The position numbers and the translations under genes were made by a program. Below, piece after piece: positions 12,896-26,881 of a DNA stretch of 64,000 nucleotides. The stretch is from Patagioenas fasciata (lineage: Eukaryota > Chordata > Aves > Columbiformes > Columbidae), in the NCBI RefSeq assembly GCF_037038585.1, contig NC_092523.1, forward strand, positions 2,795,001 through 2,859,000, read 5' to 3'. Each line of letters begins with the position of its first letter. The first letter of the stretch is position 1. A model generated the notes under the pieces. It saw only the letters and a list, made by a program, of their open reading frames with translations, was not told the DNA's origin and ran no database searches.

Positions 12896-15394
12896 ATAAA
12901 GTGCAGGCCGGATACACATCTGTCAGGGATGAACGTGATTGCAAGTAAAAACCCTTGTTTTTGACTCAGGTCTCAGAGAAACCCAGGTATAAGGTTACAA
13001 AACTACCCAGACTCCGGTAAAGTTTTCAACCTTTCCATGTCCTTGGAAAACCAAAAGTTTCTCCTACCTGGATCTTGGTGACTACAAAACCAAGCTTGCC
13101 TGCGTATGAAAAGGACTGAAAGAAATACCCTTCCAACACACCCGGACAAACAAACGGCATCTGTGTAGAGCCTGTGACCAGACACTACAACCACCAAACA
13201 CTCCAAGGGCTATATCGTATACGCCATATTGCATATGCTATATTGCATGTGTTGTATTGCATATGGGCATTTTTGCACCATTGCATGTGCACGACCAAAG
13301 AATATTTCGGCTGCGGCCCTGTGTGGTCGGTCTGATAAAAGAGCCTTTTGTAGGCTGCATCTAAAGGCCACCTGGGCAGCTTACGACTCACTTCAAAAAC
13401 CAAGCAAGATCTTGCTGTGGGATAGTCCAGACAGTGGCCACAGGGCAGCCTCAGGCTTAAAACAAAACCCACCGAGCAGGCAGTTATTCTAACCCAGTAG
13501 AGCAGGTTGCAAAACCTTTGGAGTTTGTTTCCCCCTCTGTGGGAAATATTGACAAAACCAGAGGGAAGAAAGACAGTCCCGGTAGCCTGCTGAATTTTTG
13601 GCAAAAGAGAAAATGCTTTTGGCCGAAAAGGAGGTGATTTGGATCCCGAGCTGTGTCTGTAATGCATACTGGGAGATGAACTCCAGCTGCGAAGCTCGGA
13701 GCAGAAGCGAGCCAGATTGCAGGACACACCATGGTCACAGTTCAGAGGCCACATTTGTCTTAGTCTGGGGACATTCGGGTTTTCGATTTAAATGCAAAAA
13801 CATCTATCATCTTCTGTTCGCCCATGTGTCTCCATTTGCTATGTGCGTAGCCAGAGCTTTGGGTGGGCAAAAATAAATGCTTGATCCCACAGCAGCTTGG
13901 GAGACAGTGATTGGAGACATTATTTTTGACCATCTTCCCCAAACTGGAAAAGGGGAGAAGTCACCTGGACAAAAAGCTGTGTTGCAAATAAGCAGCATCA
14001 GACACTGAGCTTCCCAAGTGTCCTTAGCAATGCTGATGCGGAGCCTGAGGTTGGTTTTATGTCTCCCACTGCTGCTTCTGCACCCCCTGAGCCCAGGGAC
14101 TCCCTCTGCCAAAATCCCTGTGCTGGCCTTGGGTCTGAATTCATGCAATGAGTTTGGGCTGGTGAAAGGGGACACCTTTTAAGTGACAAGCAGCCCTCAC
14201 TGGCTGTTTCTCTTGGCATCCCACTGTCTCCAGTTTTCCTTAAATCACCATCTGAAAGAGCCCTGTTATCTCCAGAGTACTTCCACTTTCCATTAAAAAA
14301 TGGTGGTTTTTTGACCCTAGACTATCCCAATCCGTGCTTAAGAATGAATTCAGTGGTCAAAGCTGCTGTCAATATGCAGATTAAATTACTATTAATGTAA
14401 CAGAGTTTCCTAAAAAATAAATTGCCATTTGGGACAACTTTTTTCCTCAAAGCTTTTTTCCTTGCCCAAAGCAAAATGTAAGGAAGAGGTTGTTTCATTT
14501 GAGGGAGGGAAAGGTTGGTTGGATAATTTGAGAAAAAACCCTCCTTTATGATCTAAATGAGGTTTCTAGCCATTACCACTTTGTAACATAACTCCATAGC
14601 TAAATTTGATATTAAATACCTTAAACTCACTGCTCAGCTTATGGCATGAGCAACAAGCTCTCTCCTGCTAACAGGGTGTCTCTTATTCTCTCTGTGGGTA
14701 GCCATGAGACAGTGCCTCTACCCAGCCATGCACATACAATGTCAGTACAGTATTTTCCTTAATTTACTAAAAGTGACATTGATTTCCTGCTTGATCTGCT
14801 GTTCTTCTGGACCTGAGCACCGTGGTGTTTTTCACATAATGAGCTCGTTATTCAGAAGCACTTATGTGGTGTGGGAACCTCATTTCCAGAAGTGTTTTAC
14901 AATTTTAGGAGCGTGTCTTCCAGACAAAAAGTTCAAGAGAAGTCTCTCATTCCTGTGCCCATTGGTGTGTCGTGGCCCTGGCCCAGCACTACATTAAGGG
15001 TTCAGTACACACCAGGCTCTACTTTGACCTACGCTTTGGTGTCCATAGGAAGGAAACCTGGATTCACAAGCTGGAAGGACCCAGGGAACATGTAGGGCTG
15101 CTCATTTCTGTGACTCTTCTTCTTCTCTCTTGAAGTGTGAGTTAGTTAGCAGCATAGAGGTGTATGAGCCTATCTTCACTGGGGTTACCTTGAGTAATGG
15201 CTGCTGGGATTAGTCATGGGTATGAGCAGCCACGGTAGTAGGTCAGTCCTGATGTGTGTGCACTTCTGTGTATTATTAGGGCTCTAGCAAGAGGCAATAC
15301 AGACATAAGATGTCCCTACATTATCACTTAGAGAGGAGCAGGACAGATCAAGCTCAAGCTGCTACTTCATCCACTCCCAAGCCAAAGTGCTTGA
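12896..15394. other. Unassigned DNA, with a possible old LTR
   Basis: No exon is supported. From about 13000 to 13950 there is a GATAAAAG box (13334), a run of ATTGCAT motifs (13228-13289) and an AATAAA (13872) that could belong to a decayed LTR. The family was not recognised. Confidence 0.3.
13228..13289. repeat. Four spaced ATTGCATRTG units
   Basis: Copies start at 13228, 13242, 13256 and 13280, alternating ATTGCATATG and ATTGCATGTG. The first three are spaced exactly 14 bp. Confidence 0.85.
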
Positions 15395-15786
15395 TGGGTC
15401 TCATGAGGAGCAGCTGAGGGGCCTGGGGGGTTCAGCTGGAGAACAGGAGCTGAGGGGAGACCTTCTGATCTCTGAACTGCCTGAAAGGAGCTTGGAGCCA
15501 GGGGGCGTCGGGCTCTGCTCCCCAGGAACAAGCGCCAGGAGCAGAGGAAACGGCCTCAAGTTGCGCCAGGGGAGGTTGAGGTTGGATCTGGGAACAATTT
15601 CTTCCCCAAAGGGCTGTGGGGCATTGGAACAGGCTGCCCAGGGCAGTGCTGGAGTCACCATCCCTGGATGGGTTTAAAATACACAGAGATGAGGTTCTCA
15701 GGACATGGGGCAGTGCCAGCGGTGGGTAATGGTTGCACTCAGTGATCTTGAGGGTCTCTTTCAAACAAAATTATTCGATTCTATGA
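15395..15786 (+). mobile_element. CR1 LINE, 3' fragment
   Basis: Long CR1 3' piece: GGAGCAGCTGAGGGGCCTGG, CTCAAGTTGCGCCAGGGGAG, GGCAGTGCTGGAGTCACC, and a closing ATTCGATTCTATGA. A related copy lies at 56700-56952. Confidence 0.93.
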
Positions 15787-17506
15787 CCTCACATGCAAAC
15801 CAATGGCCTTACTATGGTGACACCAGGTAAGAGTCTGGCTTGCAGGATGCAAGTCCCACGTGACTCTCACGTGTGCCTTGTTCTACAAGGCGATGGATGT
15901 GACAGACACCTTCATCACATGATTTTCTGCTGCTGAATGTGGCCTGGAGGACTTCGCTCTGCTCCCAGAGCAGCCAAAGACCTGCTGTGCTCAGCAGAAG
16001 GTCAGTCCATGGTGCTCGATTTCATACAGCCCTACGTAAGCAAGTGGCAGATGAAAACCAAGTGTCCTGATTTTCATTTTCATATCTTCTACTCCTGATT
16101 CACATCAAAAAGAGGACACCACTGAAACTTCAGAGCAGAGGCTCTTCAACAGCCTTGCTGACCACTGGTGGGGTCAGAGCCTCTCCAGTAGGGACATTTG
16201 TGCCTCCAGAAGAAGCAGAGATGACCAGTCACACCAGCAGTCTTCCCCATGAAACTTACCTATAATCTCATACTTTCATACACCGCTGACTTCACTGCAG
16301 AATCAACACCACCAAAACTAAGACCAAGGTCTGTTCCCCATGCAGTAGAGGTGTCTATGATATTAGCAAAAATCCAGACTCAACAGACTGAGCTCTCTGG
16401 AATTATTGTGGCTTTAAAGTTGTGTAACTGTGATTACAACCCTGTCTTTACATTAATTCACATTTCACAGGCCCTTATTTTGGATCTTTCACATTGTGAC
16501 TCCGCTGGGGAAATTCCAGCTGCATGTTCTAGATTCATGATGTGTTTTATTTTGTCATCTGTTTAGTCTCTTGTCACCGTGGCTACTCAGTCAAAGGAGA
16601 GACAAATTATTGTGGCTTTCCCCTGGGCTGGTGTAAATCAACATAACTTCAGTACAGTTGTCTGAGTCAGCTGTGTCTTCACTCAGTTGTGCCAGCTTCT
16701 GATTTAATGGAATCGGGGATTTCTCTGTAGAGAATGACATTGCAACGAGCTGGGAACGTGCGGCACAAAATTCCCAGCTCACAAAAGCACCTAAAGAGCA
16801 GCTGTCTGAAGTGGGGAGTAGATAGACAACTAAGTTTGCAACCTGCATCACTAGCAAGAAGATCACCTAGTTAAATATCTGGCCCCAACCATCAGCCTAG
16901 ACTTACAAGAGATATAGGAGACCTGAGGGAACACAATGCTTGCTGAACCCAGGTGAGCTTCACAGTCCAGAGACAAGTTCAACCCACCTCAAACCTGTTC
17001 CCATTGTTTTTGACCTGTTTCCATTTTTTTTGTCCCTGAAAAGTGCCTCACGAAATCTGCAAGAAAACTGGACCTGGGTAAAGTACGAAATGAGGACTTC
17101 AAGGGGGACGGCTGTGGTCACTGGTGACATGGAGGCACCTTGAAAGCAAGTGCATCGAGCTCCAGGACACAGTTAAAACTAAGCTAAAATGATCAAAACC
17201 CTCTCAAGGATTTAGGAGATTCATCCTTATTTAATCAGACACTTCTGAATTGGCTCCTTCTTCAACACTGGAGGCTCTTTTTGCCTCAATGAGCCATCAT
17301 CTCCTCCTCGGCACAGTCAAGCCATGTGAGGAAATCACCTTGGCCAGGCAAACCAGCCATGCATAGACACCTCTCTACTGTGCCTGGACCTAGTTCTGGA
17401 GTGCTCCAGAGTCCCTCTCAAACCACTAGAAATCAACATGCCGTGGGTATCACTTACCTGGCAGTAAACCTGGGGTGTCAAAGCCAGCATCTCCAAACCC
17501 ACCTCC
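15787..17506. other. Unassigned non-coding DNA
   Basis: No exon, repeat or RNA gene recognised. Confidence 0.5.
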
Positions 17507-17600
17507 CAGCTGGGGAAACCAAGGCATGGAAAGGTTGAGGGACTTCCAGTGTGATTGCTAGGAACTAGGACAGGAGCTCTTATCTGAGGCTCTTGTGTTT
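17507..17600 (-). mobile_element. MIR-like SINE remnant
   Basis: GGGGAAACCAAGGCATGGAA and AGGTTGAGGGACTTCC follow the antisense MIR core order (gaggaaactgaggcacagag, then aggttaagtgacttgcc). The remainder is diverged. Confidence 0.5.
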
Positions 17601-17665
17601 TGTGCAGACCACACCAATCCACCACGCACAAATGCCACCTCTCCAAAACAGGCTACATGTCCTCT

Positions 17666-17865
17666 CAGAATCGTAGAATCATGGAATACAAGAATAATTT
17701 GGTTTGAAGGGACCTTCCCAGTGCCACCCCTGCCATGAGCAGGGACATCTTCACCAGCTCAGGTTGCTCAGAGCCCCGTCCAGCCTGGCCTGGGATGTCT
17801 CCAGGGATGGTTCATCCACTACCTCTCTGGCCAACCTGGGCCAGTATTTTACCACCACTTGTGCC
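17666..17865 (-). mobile_element. CR1 LINE, 3' fragment
   Basis: Antisense CR1 starting with TAGAATCATGGAAT, then GAAGGGACCTTCCCAGTGCC, ATGAGCAGGGACATCTTCAC and CCAACCTGGGCCAGTATTTT, where it stops. Confidence 0.94.
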
Positions 17866-20800
17866 TCATGAGGCATAAAGCATACAACGTGGTGTTCACT
17901 GCTGATCCCACACGTGTTCTTTAGGTGTAGATGATTTGGGGAGGGAGGAGGTTCAGCAATGCCTGGAGATGAGATGCCTGTGGCCCTCTCTAGGGTAATC
18001 TGCAAAGCTGTGAAATGCTTTTTTTGGAGATAGTGAGGACAGTGGGAGGTCAGCACAGGTACATTACACATGATAATATCTTGTGGGGGAGGAAAGGGAG
18101 AATGCTCTGATCTTATTAGAGAAGGTTAAGGTAGAAAAGCCAAGCAGTCAAAAGACAGATGATGACAGATCCAAGGCTGTCTGTGCAGTTTAATTCCTTT
18201 CCCCTGGTGCATATCCATTCTGATATGGTCTTTAATTGCATGATTAAAAATATTGATAATGTTCTTGGACAAGATAATGATCTGTAGTGTGGAGGTATTG
18301 AGTAACTGAAGACACAAATCCTCCTCATTGGTACATAAGCGAGGCAGATGCAAGGAGCTTTTTCTTTAGCTGAATGCAGGGTCCAGGCTTCTAGAATGGG
18401 AGGAAAACCACAATCCCTTGTCACAGAATTATGATATTTTGGCAGAGAGAGAAGGAGTTGGGGGCCATGGTGGACAAGGAGTCCTGATGATCTGCTGAGA
18501 TGATGTTCTGTGCAGGACTCCAACGCTTCTTGGACACAGAAATGAAAACTCCACACTGGAGAAGACCAGCACAGCTGGGGTGGATGCCAAAAAAGTGAGG
18601 ACAGACCCCCCACTGCCCATGCATGGGAGGGAAGATTCTGGACCATCGGATCAGTGGAGCGAAGAGCTGCAGAAATAATTTGTAATTCTGCAAAGATCTT
18701 CCAGGGACAGAGATTTAAAAGAAAGAAGTTGTTACAAAAGGGAGATGAGGGGTGCAGTGATTCTGTTATCAAAGGGTTTTCAACAGGAGGGAAAATAAAC
18801 CTCACAGGGAAAGAAGTAACAAGAGGGGGAAGAATTTATAGCCAAATAAAGGAGCCAAAAGAAACACATTTTGGCAAGAAGGATGATCAACCATTGGAAA
18901 AAAAATACTCAGGATGATAACAGATTTATTTGTGTCTTGAGCTTTTCTAAGCAGTGGTGGGCTCTCCTCTTGAAAACACACTTGAGCCAAAGAGAAATTA
19001 TAGAAGTCATTACCACTGTAAGTAGATGCAATGCTCTGGCCTGTGTAAGGGAGGAGGTCAGCTCTGACCTCCTGGCCTCTGAACTTGTGAATCATACAGT
19101 CATTTTGCTTTCTGAAGGGTTCCTGCCTAGCTCACGCAGGCAGCGCTGAGGGATTTAATCAGCTAATGCTGACCACAGCAGAACAGTGATGCTCGCACAT
19201 CCTGGCTGCAATGCAGGTCCCCATAGAGGAGCAGCCAAGCCCTTCAGACCTTTCCCCTCTTCCACCCATGGGTTTTTTGCTCTAAATAACCTCACAGTGA
19301 CTCACTTCTAGATGTGGTATAGTAGCTCTGTTCCGATCCACAACCACATCCATCCTCTGTTCACCCAACACAGACCCTTCATTCCTACGATCCCAACCTC
19401 TATCCTAATTTGCTGCTTCTCCTTGGCCTCGTTTTCTCCGTAACAGCTGCTAACAACTCCATATGAGACCACACAAGCAAGGGAGCTTGCACTCACATCC
19501 TAAAAGTGCCCATCTTCTGCATTTCCAGCAAGATCCTCCTCTGAGATTGTACCAGCTCTTCGTGGGTGGGTCTTGTCTGGAGATGGGCTCATGCCTGTTC
19601 CCTCCTGGCTCTCATTCGGTGGTTTTAAGAGAGTATAGCAATCCTCCTTCCCCAAGGGCACTGTGTTTTCTTCCTTGTTTGGTGATTCTCAACCTTCTTC
19701 TGCATCAGGACCTTTCTGCTATTGAAGAGGGCACCATGGGGAAACACTGTAGGAGCTTAATTCTTCCTCAGGTACTTGGAACCTCGAGTTCATCCACAGC
19801 TGAGAAAACACTTTAAAGATGAAAAGCAGCCGCTGCCACCCTTTGCCTTATTGTTTATCCCCGCAAACAGCCAGGAACGCCGGCCCCCGACTGCAATAGC
19901 ACTTGAGAACTGAAGTGTGACTCTATAAGGTGAAAGGCAGCAGAGGAACTGGACTTGACTGGTAGTGTTGTCCCTGGCCAGGTCTCAAAGAGCTCTGAAT
20001 TACTTCTCACCATGTGATGGAGGAAGGGGGTCCTCCCAGACAGATGCTGGCACAATTTTGTGTTGTTTTCAGCAGCGCAGCACGGGGCTGGGAGCAGCCT
20101 CAACGTGCTGTGCGGGGGAAAAAAGAGGTTATTGGAAAAACAAATGCCATTCAAGGAGAGCTATGATTAGCTGGACTTTATACAGACAGTTAAGGGGAAA
20201 GCTGAACTTTATTGCTTCTGGCTTTTTTAACTGCCTCTGGTCTGTTCAGACTTCACGACACTTAATATCAGAATAAACATTAAACTTTTTTAAACTGGCC
20301 AATTGGAGTCAACAGAGAGCAGAGAAGAGAGACCAAACACACTGCTACTTGCATTGATTAGATGATAGAAAATGTGATTTCCCTTTAAAGGTCCCGTCGA
20401 TTTAAATGTCTGAAATTCACTGATGTGCAATAGAGTTTTTAATAGTCCACATGTTCCTGGTAAACCTTCATAATCAATTTTCCTTATGCTCTTCTCTTGT
20501 ATTATCCATCATAATCATCTTCCCCCAGCTCTCATCAGCAAGCAATTCTGAATGTTAGGCTTGTTTGCAACCTGGTGACCTTCCCCTCCACTCCCCCCCA
20601 ATATGAAACCTATGAATAATCATTGGAACTGTGTTATAAGTAATTGCATGTGCACTGCAGCCAGTAATTAAATTTTAGGATTATGCTCCTGTTCCTGGGT
20701 GGACTCTTGCTTTACAAGGGCAAGAAAAGCTTTTGAGCTTCTGGATCAAGTTGTCTTGGATTATAAGATCATTCCTTACAGCAAAATTCTTTGGTTATTT

Positions 20801-23800
20801 GAGCTGAGACTCAAAACAGATTTCCAGGACAGAAACAGGGAGGGCATAAGGAGAAAGTTCAGCATCAAGGTTCAAACCTTGCTTAATAACTTATTATTAT
20901 TTAATTTTCTTCCATCCCCTGGGATCTGTAGGATGGAAAAACACATAATTGCCATAGATGCGGGTCTAGCTCAGGTGAAGCTATCATGACTTTAGGATGC
21001 TGTTTACTTCCTCGGTGTTTCAGAAGTGTCACTCTCCAGGGGACCCTGTGTTTATAGAAGATGACACTTGCTGGCACTTTGCTGCTGTGTTACACTATGA
21101 AATCCCACCCCACCTTAAGCAAGCTCTGATTCTATCTGTTAATTCCTGACACAAGCCACAGGTCTTTAATCAGCTTGCTACTTTTGCTGACAATGAAGTT
21201 AATGATCCCTGCTTTGGCCGCATTTGACACCTGGGACTTATATTTTCATTGCCATCTCTCTTTGTTTCAGTGCACCTCCAGTGAGCATCCCGTTCCTATG
21301 TGACCAAGATTAAGCTCCAAGGGTCGTATCCCTCTGATTTCATATAAATGTCTACCTAAAGCTGAGCTGATTGCTCTAACGCTCTTCTTGGTTTCCAGTT
21401 GCTTCTCCAGAAATGTGAAGGCTTCCCATGGGACTGTATCACATCTGCAGTCCCATTCATGTCTCAGGTACCCTGTAGCATCTGGGATGGCTCTAAGTGC
21501 CCACACGTGGGCAGCCAGCTCCTTTAGCATTATAGAAACTTAGACACTTAGCTCAGATAGGAATGACTAAATGGACACGAGACAACTCCCACCTTTCTTC
21601 TTCTGTACAGCACTCCTATGACAAATAATTAAATATTTGCCTTTTATTTTATATTTGCTACTTTACTTTTTTTTAACATATTGCCTCCATTGCCCTCATT
21701 ACCTGCCCATTTCTTCCTGCCTGCTGCCCAGCACCTCAACTCAGCACCCGTAGGGGAAACCAATCTGTCATCTTGGTTTTGGAACAACCCCAAGATATGG
21801 TCAGTTTTTATTCTCTATGATTCCATGATTTTCTCTTTCTCTCATATAGTTTCCACTGTGTTTTCCCATTCTGTGGCCTCAACATTGGTTTTATGCCTTT
21901 TATTACTAACAGTTAGCTGGGTGAAATATCTGTTTCACTCTCCTTTTTATGAGATGTAGTCGAAAAGACTTGCCAAAGTGGCTTAGATCTTCCAGTGCTT
22001 CTCCTTACAGCTCTGCACAGCACTCAAAATATTACACAAGGTACAAATGCTTGCACTGCTTCCAAAGGTAGGTTTTTAACCCAAATTTGATGATTAAAAT
22101 TGCACCTCTTGGTCTAACTTGTAGTCAGCCCTTGATGTTCTGGGCAATGTAGATGTACATCATAAAACACACTCCTGTGTGTAAAGTTGTATTAATGCAT
22201 AGACTGGAGTTATTATGTGACTGTATTGGTAGAGACTATACCATCATGTTGCTTTGCGATGAGAAGGGTGGATTTAATCTCCTTCTATATTACTCACAGC
22301 ATGTCCTTCCTTGTTAGTCATCGAATTTACAGCCTCAGTGTCCTTCTACTGTGGAGTTTTGTTTCTTTCAGTGTAAGTTCTCATGATTTTGTCTTTTTAC
22401 TCTTCCAACACAGCCTGTCTTTTCCCGTCCATGACCTCCCATCCCATGTTTGTTGTCTGTCTCCCCATATCATCCTGGTTAACTATGAGGGTGATCACAG
22501 TTAATGAGTCTCCCTCATCTCTCCTGTAGCTGATGAAGACAGGGAAGTATTTCTAGGGAGTAACTGCAAGCACTTAATTTAGGTTCCTCTAACCTAAAGT
22601 TAGTGCCTAATTCTTAATCAGTTCTATGTTGACTGACTCTCTGCAGTGATGCTACAATATATATTATCTACCTACATACATACTTACATTTAAATACATA
22701 CCTATATATACATAAAGACATATATATAACTGCATATCTAAATTCCAGCTGTCTTGAATTAGTGCTCATTTCTCACCGCCTTTTCTCTTCTCTTCTCTAG
22801 CTAGAATTTCATCCTGTTTTTCCAACTTGGCTTCCTCCCCTAATCTCAGTTTCTGTCTTATCCGTCCTCACTTATGCTTGGGGCTGGCAAACTCCAGCCT
22901 TCATATTTAATATCTAGTGTCAGAAGCAAAAAAAAAAAGGTTGGCATGAGAAGAAGGGATGATAGATAGATGCAATGACCTGGGCTGGTACAGACATGTA
23001 CACAATTTTGTCTTTGAATCCAAGGTTGCCTGGAAAAGTGCCACTGGAGAACATATATTGGAACCCTGTGGTTTTGAAAAGTCAGGAGAAGGATCTCTGT
23101 TCCTTGATTTTAATCATCATCCATCTCCATAAAACTTCAGGGGGGTTTAGCTTTTGTTTGAATGAATTTTGTGACTTCCAGAGAAAACAGAGGCAGGGGA
23201 GTATAATTGAGAGCTTGTTTAGTGCCAAATTCATCTTAAAGCAAGGAATGCAAATCGAATAGCAAGTGTTGAATTATATATGATTAAAACTGCTTCAGAC
23301 CTTGCAAAGAAAAATAAAAAAGAGCCTTTTTATTCACTAGTTAATCATGTAAGGAAAAAAATAGTGGATGGAACAAAAATGAACTTAATCACAGAAAAAG
23401 GGGTCACAGTTCCTGCTTGACATATGACTAGGTTCTCTATCATAACAGTGCAGTGCAGGATGCACTGTCATTTAAATGCTTTAAAGAGGTACATTAAGAA
23501 GAGAGTTCATGGATAAATGACCCTTTAAAAATGGGTGAGAGTCTCTCCTTACCAATGAATGTTCAAGGTCTGCAGAGTTGTCTTGGCCCATCTTGGATGT
23601 TTTTGTGTTTTGCAGGCAGGGCTGGAGGGTTTTTCAGTGCTTTGCTGTATATAATGATGTACAGGATAGATAAGAATGTGTTGAAACCGCTGAAGGCATG
23701 GTCTGTATGCTGTCCATTTCTGCTAAGGATTGCTGGCCTGGCAGTAGCTCAAACTCAACACCCATGGATTTTCCTGATCCAGAAAATGCCGGAGATCAAG

Positions 23801-24974
23801 CAAAGAAAATGTAATTTTCTCCTTGCTTCTCTGCAGTGAGAATGGTAACCTGAAAATAAGTCCTGGCCCACGCTGAACCAACAATGTTGACGTGCTCTTA
23901 GGACTGCAGTGGGCATCACGGCTCCCTCAGAGAGCTTGCTGAACTCCATGTTCTTCTGTCTTTGAAGGCATTGAACTTATTTTGTTGTTGGCAGCAGTGG
24001 ACAAAGGGACACTCTGTGCTCTGCCTTAACATCAGCCCTGCAGAGATGATGTTGGGGAGAAGGAGGGTATGGAGTGAACAAATGGGCTTGGCTTATCCTT
24101 GACCAGTGGTTCCCTCAGCTCTCTGGCAAGGATGGCAAAGAAGGACACAAAGCTGCAATGTGTGCTGAAATGTCCTTTAAAAATAACTTCCACCTTTCTG
24201 CTGCTTTGGTGGTAGCTGATGGATAGCTATGGAGCTTCAGTAGCTGTCTCTTCATTACACAGATGGACACCTGATATATATGAAGTGTTGGCTGGATCTA
24301 TTTGCTGAACAAATAGGCATACTCATGGATCTGAAAATTCAATATAAGTGGGAAAACACCCTAACATCTCTTATAGGACGTCGATGTTCTCTGGGGCTTG
24401 TTCAGTTTACCCAACACAGGGCTCTCCGCCACCCCTAGCAGACCATAAGAAGAGGGAGATGCCTTTTCTAGGAGAGTGAGATTTCACATGGACTTTATTC
24501 ACTTTTCATTTGGGTCTGACTCCAGCATGGTTTCTTTGATTTTGAAGTGGATGTTCTCACTTTGCAAGTCCACACCAGCCACAAGATGTTCAATAATCAC
24601 AACTGGATGGTGTCATAGGGACACAGAGTGGGAAGGAATGACACATACACAGCCTGATGCTCCAGTGGAGAAGGGGGGATGCAAGAGCCATCTCTGACAG
24701 ATGCTTCTGTAAATTATTCCACTGTTGGGGATTAAACAGACCCTCCATAATCTGTTCCACTTTTTAACTTCCCGTATAACATTTTTCTTAATATCTAACT
24801 AAATCTCCTTTGTTGCACATTTACTCAAAATTACTTCTCATCTTACATCCCATGACAGTGAAGGGCTGCCTATCACTGTCCACTTCTGGACCATCTTGTT
24901 TACATATTCAAGTACTCTGACTTTGTTTCTTCACAGCCTTCTTCTGAAACTAAACAAATCGAGTTCTTGCAGAC
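17866..24974. other. Long unassigned non-coding stretch
   Basis: About 7 kb with no CR1 and no recognisable exon. It includes a chance 229-codon antisense frame (18116-18805) and an AT-rich patch of TACATA/TATATA units (22650-22740). Confidence 0.5.
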
Positions 24975-25745
24975 TTTCTTCACCTTGTAAAACTACTTAT
25001 AGTTTTAGTGGAATTCCTTTGGGATCTTGTCATCTTCCTTAGCACGTAAAACAGCACCAGTCCCAGAACCAGCCCTTGAGGAACATCACTTGTCATGGGT
25101 CTCCACTTGGACATCGAGCTGTTGACCACAACTCTTTGAGTGCAGCCATCCAGCCAATTCCTTATCCTTACGCACCGAGTGGTCCACCCATCAAATCCTT
25201 GTCTCTCCAATTCAGAGACAAAGATGTCATGCAGGATAGTGTCAAATGCTTTGCACAAGTCCAGATGTGGAGCATTTCCCAGGTGTACTTCTCCTGGTCT
25301 CTCAGGCTTGCATTGCCCAGTGCCACTTTTGCTTCTGTTCGGTGTCATCCTCCTGATTTCAGACACTGCCTTTAGCATATCAAGATAATTTTGAATTCCA
25401 TTCTTGTCCTGCACATCGCTTGTGACCCCCTGCTTGTCTTCTCTCAGCCACAAATTACATAAATCTATTCTTTATTCCATCATCCGAGTAATTATAAGAA
25501 TATTGAGCAGTGCCAGGCTGAAGACAGACCTTTGGAGACCTTCTTACTCTGAAAATGTGCCATTGCTACTCTTCTTGGAGCACGGTATTCATGAGCACCC
25601 ACATTACGTGATTGCTCAGAGGCCATTTTTACGGGCACATCATGTGGACCTGTGCCAAAAAGCCTGCAAAAGTAAAATCATACCTTGTCACCTCCCTATT
25701 TTCCTGGCCAGGCTTAGCCATGTGATTCCTCTATAATTTATCTAG
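24975..25745 (-). pseudogene. CR1-type LINE reverse transcriptase remnant
   Basis: A 157-codon antisense frame (25453-24980) carries the reverse-transcriptase signature of CR1 elements: [35 protein letters not shown] and [17 protein letters not shown]. The catalytic YxDD region is not present within the frame, so the copy is truncated and inactive. The 25500-25745 part resembles an upstream portion of the same LINE but is more decayed. It is a different segment from the 3'-end CR1 copies elsewhere. Confidence 0.85.
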
Positions 25746-26881
25746 TTTCTTCTTCTGCTTCTTTAAAAAGGGCATTTTTTTGTCCACTTCTTTGGGATCT
25801 CATTCTCAATGAGGGTTGGGAGATAAAGATGTTACTTCTCTGCCATCACTTGCAGTTGATATATACAGACTCACTGACAGGTACCAGCAACCCCTGGGAG
25901 AACGTATTTCTGTATAAACAGTTGTGCAGCATGGGGGGATTTTAAAAGAGTATTTGAAAGGAAAATCTCTTATTGTATGAAGAGTGTGGTGGGATGTGAC
26001 AGGAAGCAGCCTGGATGTTATTCTGAACGTCTTACCCAAATGGGTCCTCAGAGTGTTTTATTTCCTTGGAACTGCTGCCCATCTCACCACTCACCACACG
26101 TCCTGGCTTGGGCAACAGCAGAAGTTCAGGGTCTTGCACGTCATTTTATCAGAAAAGGAGAAACCCGTGACATTCATGGCAGATACATTTCTGTTCCCGA
26201 TTTATGAGTATTTAGCTGTCCATCAATGGATCACCAACACAAGCATCCCCCTCCGCACCCTCAGCCTCACTCCATCAAGTGTTTCGCAGTTAACAGCTCT
26301 TCCATTGAATCAACTGCACTAAGAGACCAGGACAGATGGAAAGCTTTTTTACTTGTTTGTTTTTTTTTTTTCTTTTTTTTTGTCCTCAGCATAAATGCTT
26401 TTTTCAGGTTTACATCTTTTAAAAAATCTGAAACGCCAGATGGTATCAGGAGCAGGAAAGTGATACACTGCAAACAAGTGTAGACCAGGAAAGAGGAGTG
26501 ATGGTATGAAGGAGGGTTCAGTTAAGCTAAAACTTTAATAAACTGAAAACCAAAATTCATCAGCAGAGCAGATGGGTCACAGTCAAGAAATAGATGAAGT
26601 AAGGTCATTAGAAGAGGGAATCTGGTTTAAAAGAAGAAGAAAAAAGGAAAAAATAAAACAGTATTGAGATGTCTTTAATGGCATTGGTGAACAAGGTATA
26701 GAAATCTGAGCTGTCAGATCCTAAGAGCTCAGTGCTTCAGCCTCTTCTGTTCATGAGATGGAAATTAAGGCATTTGGACTATCTACTAGCACTGAAAATC
26801 ATTTTTAGAAATAGAAGCCACTGCAAACCGCCTGCCCCTGGGAACAGAGGAAAGAAGAACAACTCCCTTGGACTGAGATGA
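25746..26881. other. Unassigned non-coding DNA with an oligo-T run
   Basis: Contains a T-rich run at 26355-26382. No gag-like or exon-like sequence was seen upstream of the Gypsy-type remnant. Confidence 0.5.

Noticed and set aside
13185..13754. 189-codon antisense open frame
   Set aside because: No domain is visible and it runs through the ATTGCATRTG repeat units. More likely part of an old repeat or chance.
18116..18805. 229-codon antisense open frame
   Set aside because: Longest frame in the upstream region, but it has no recognisable domain or family motif, and overlapping frames exist on both strands. Probably chance.
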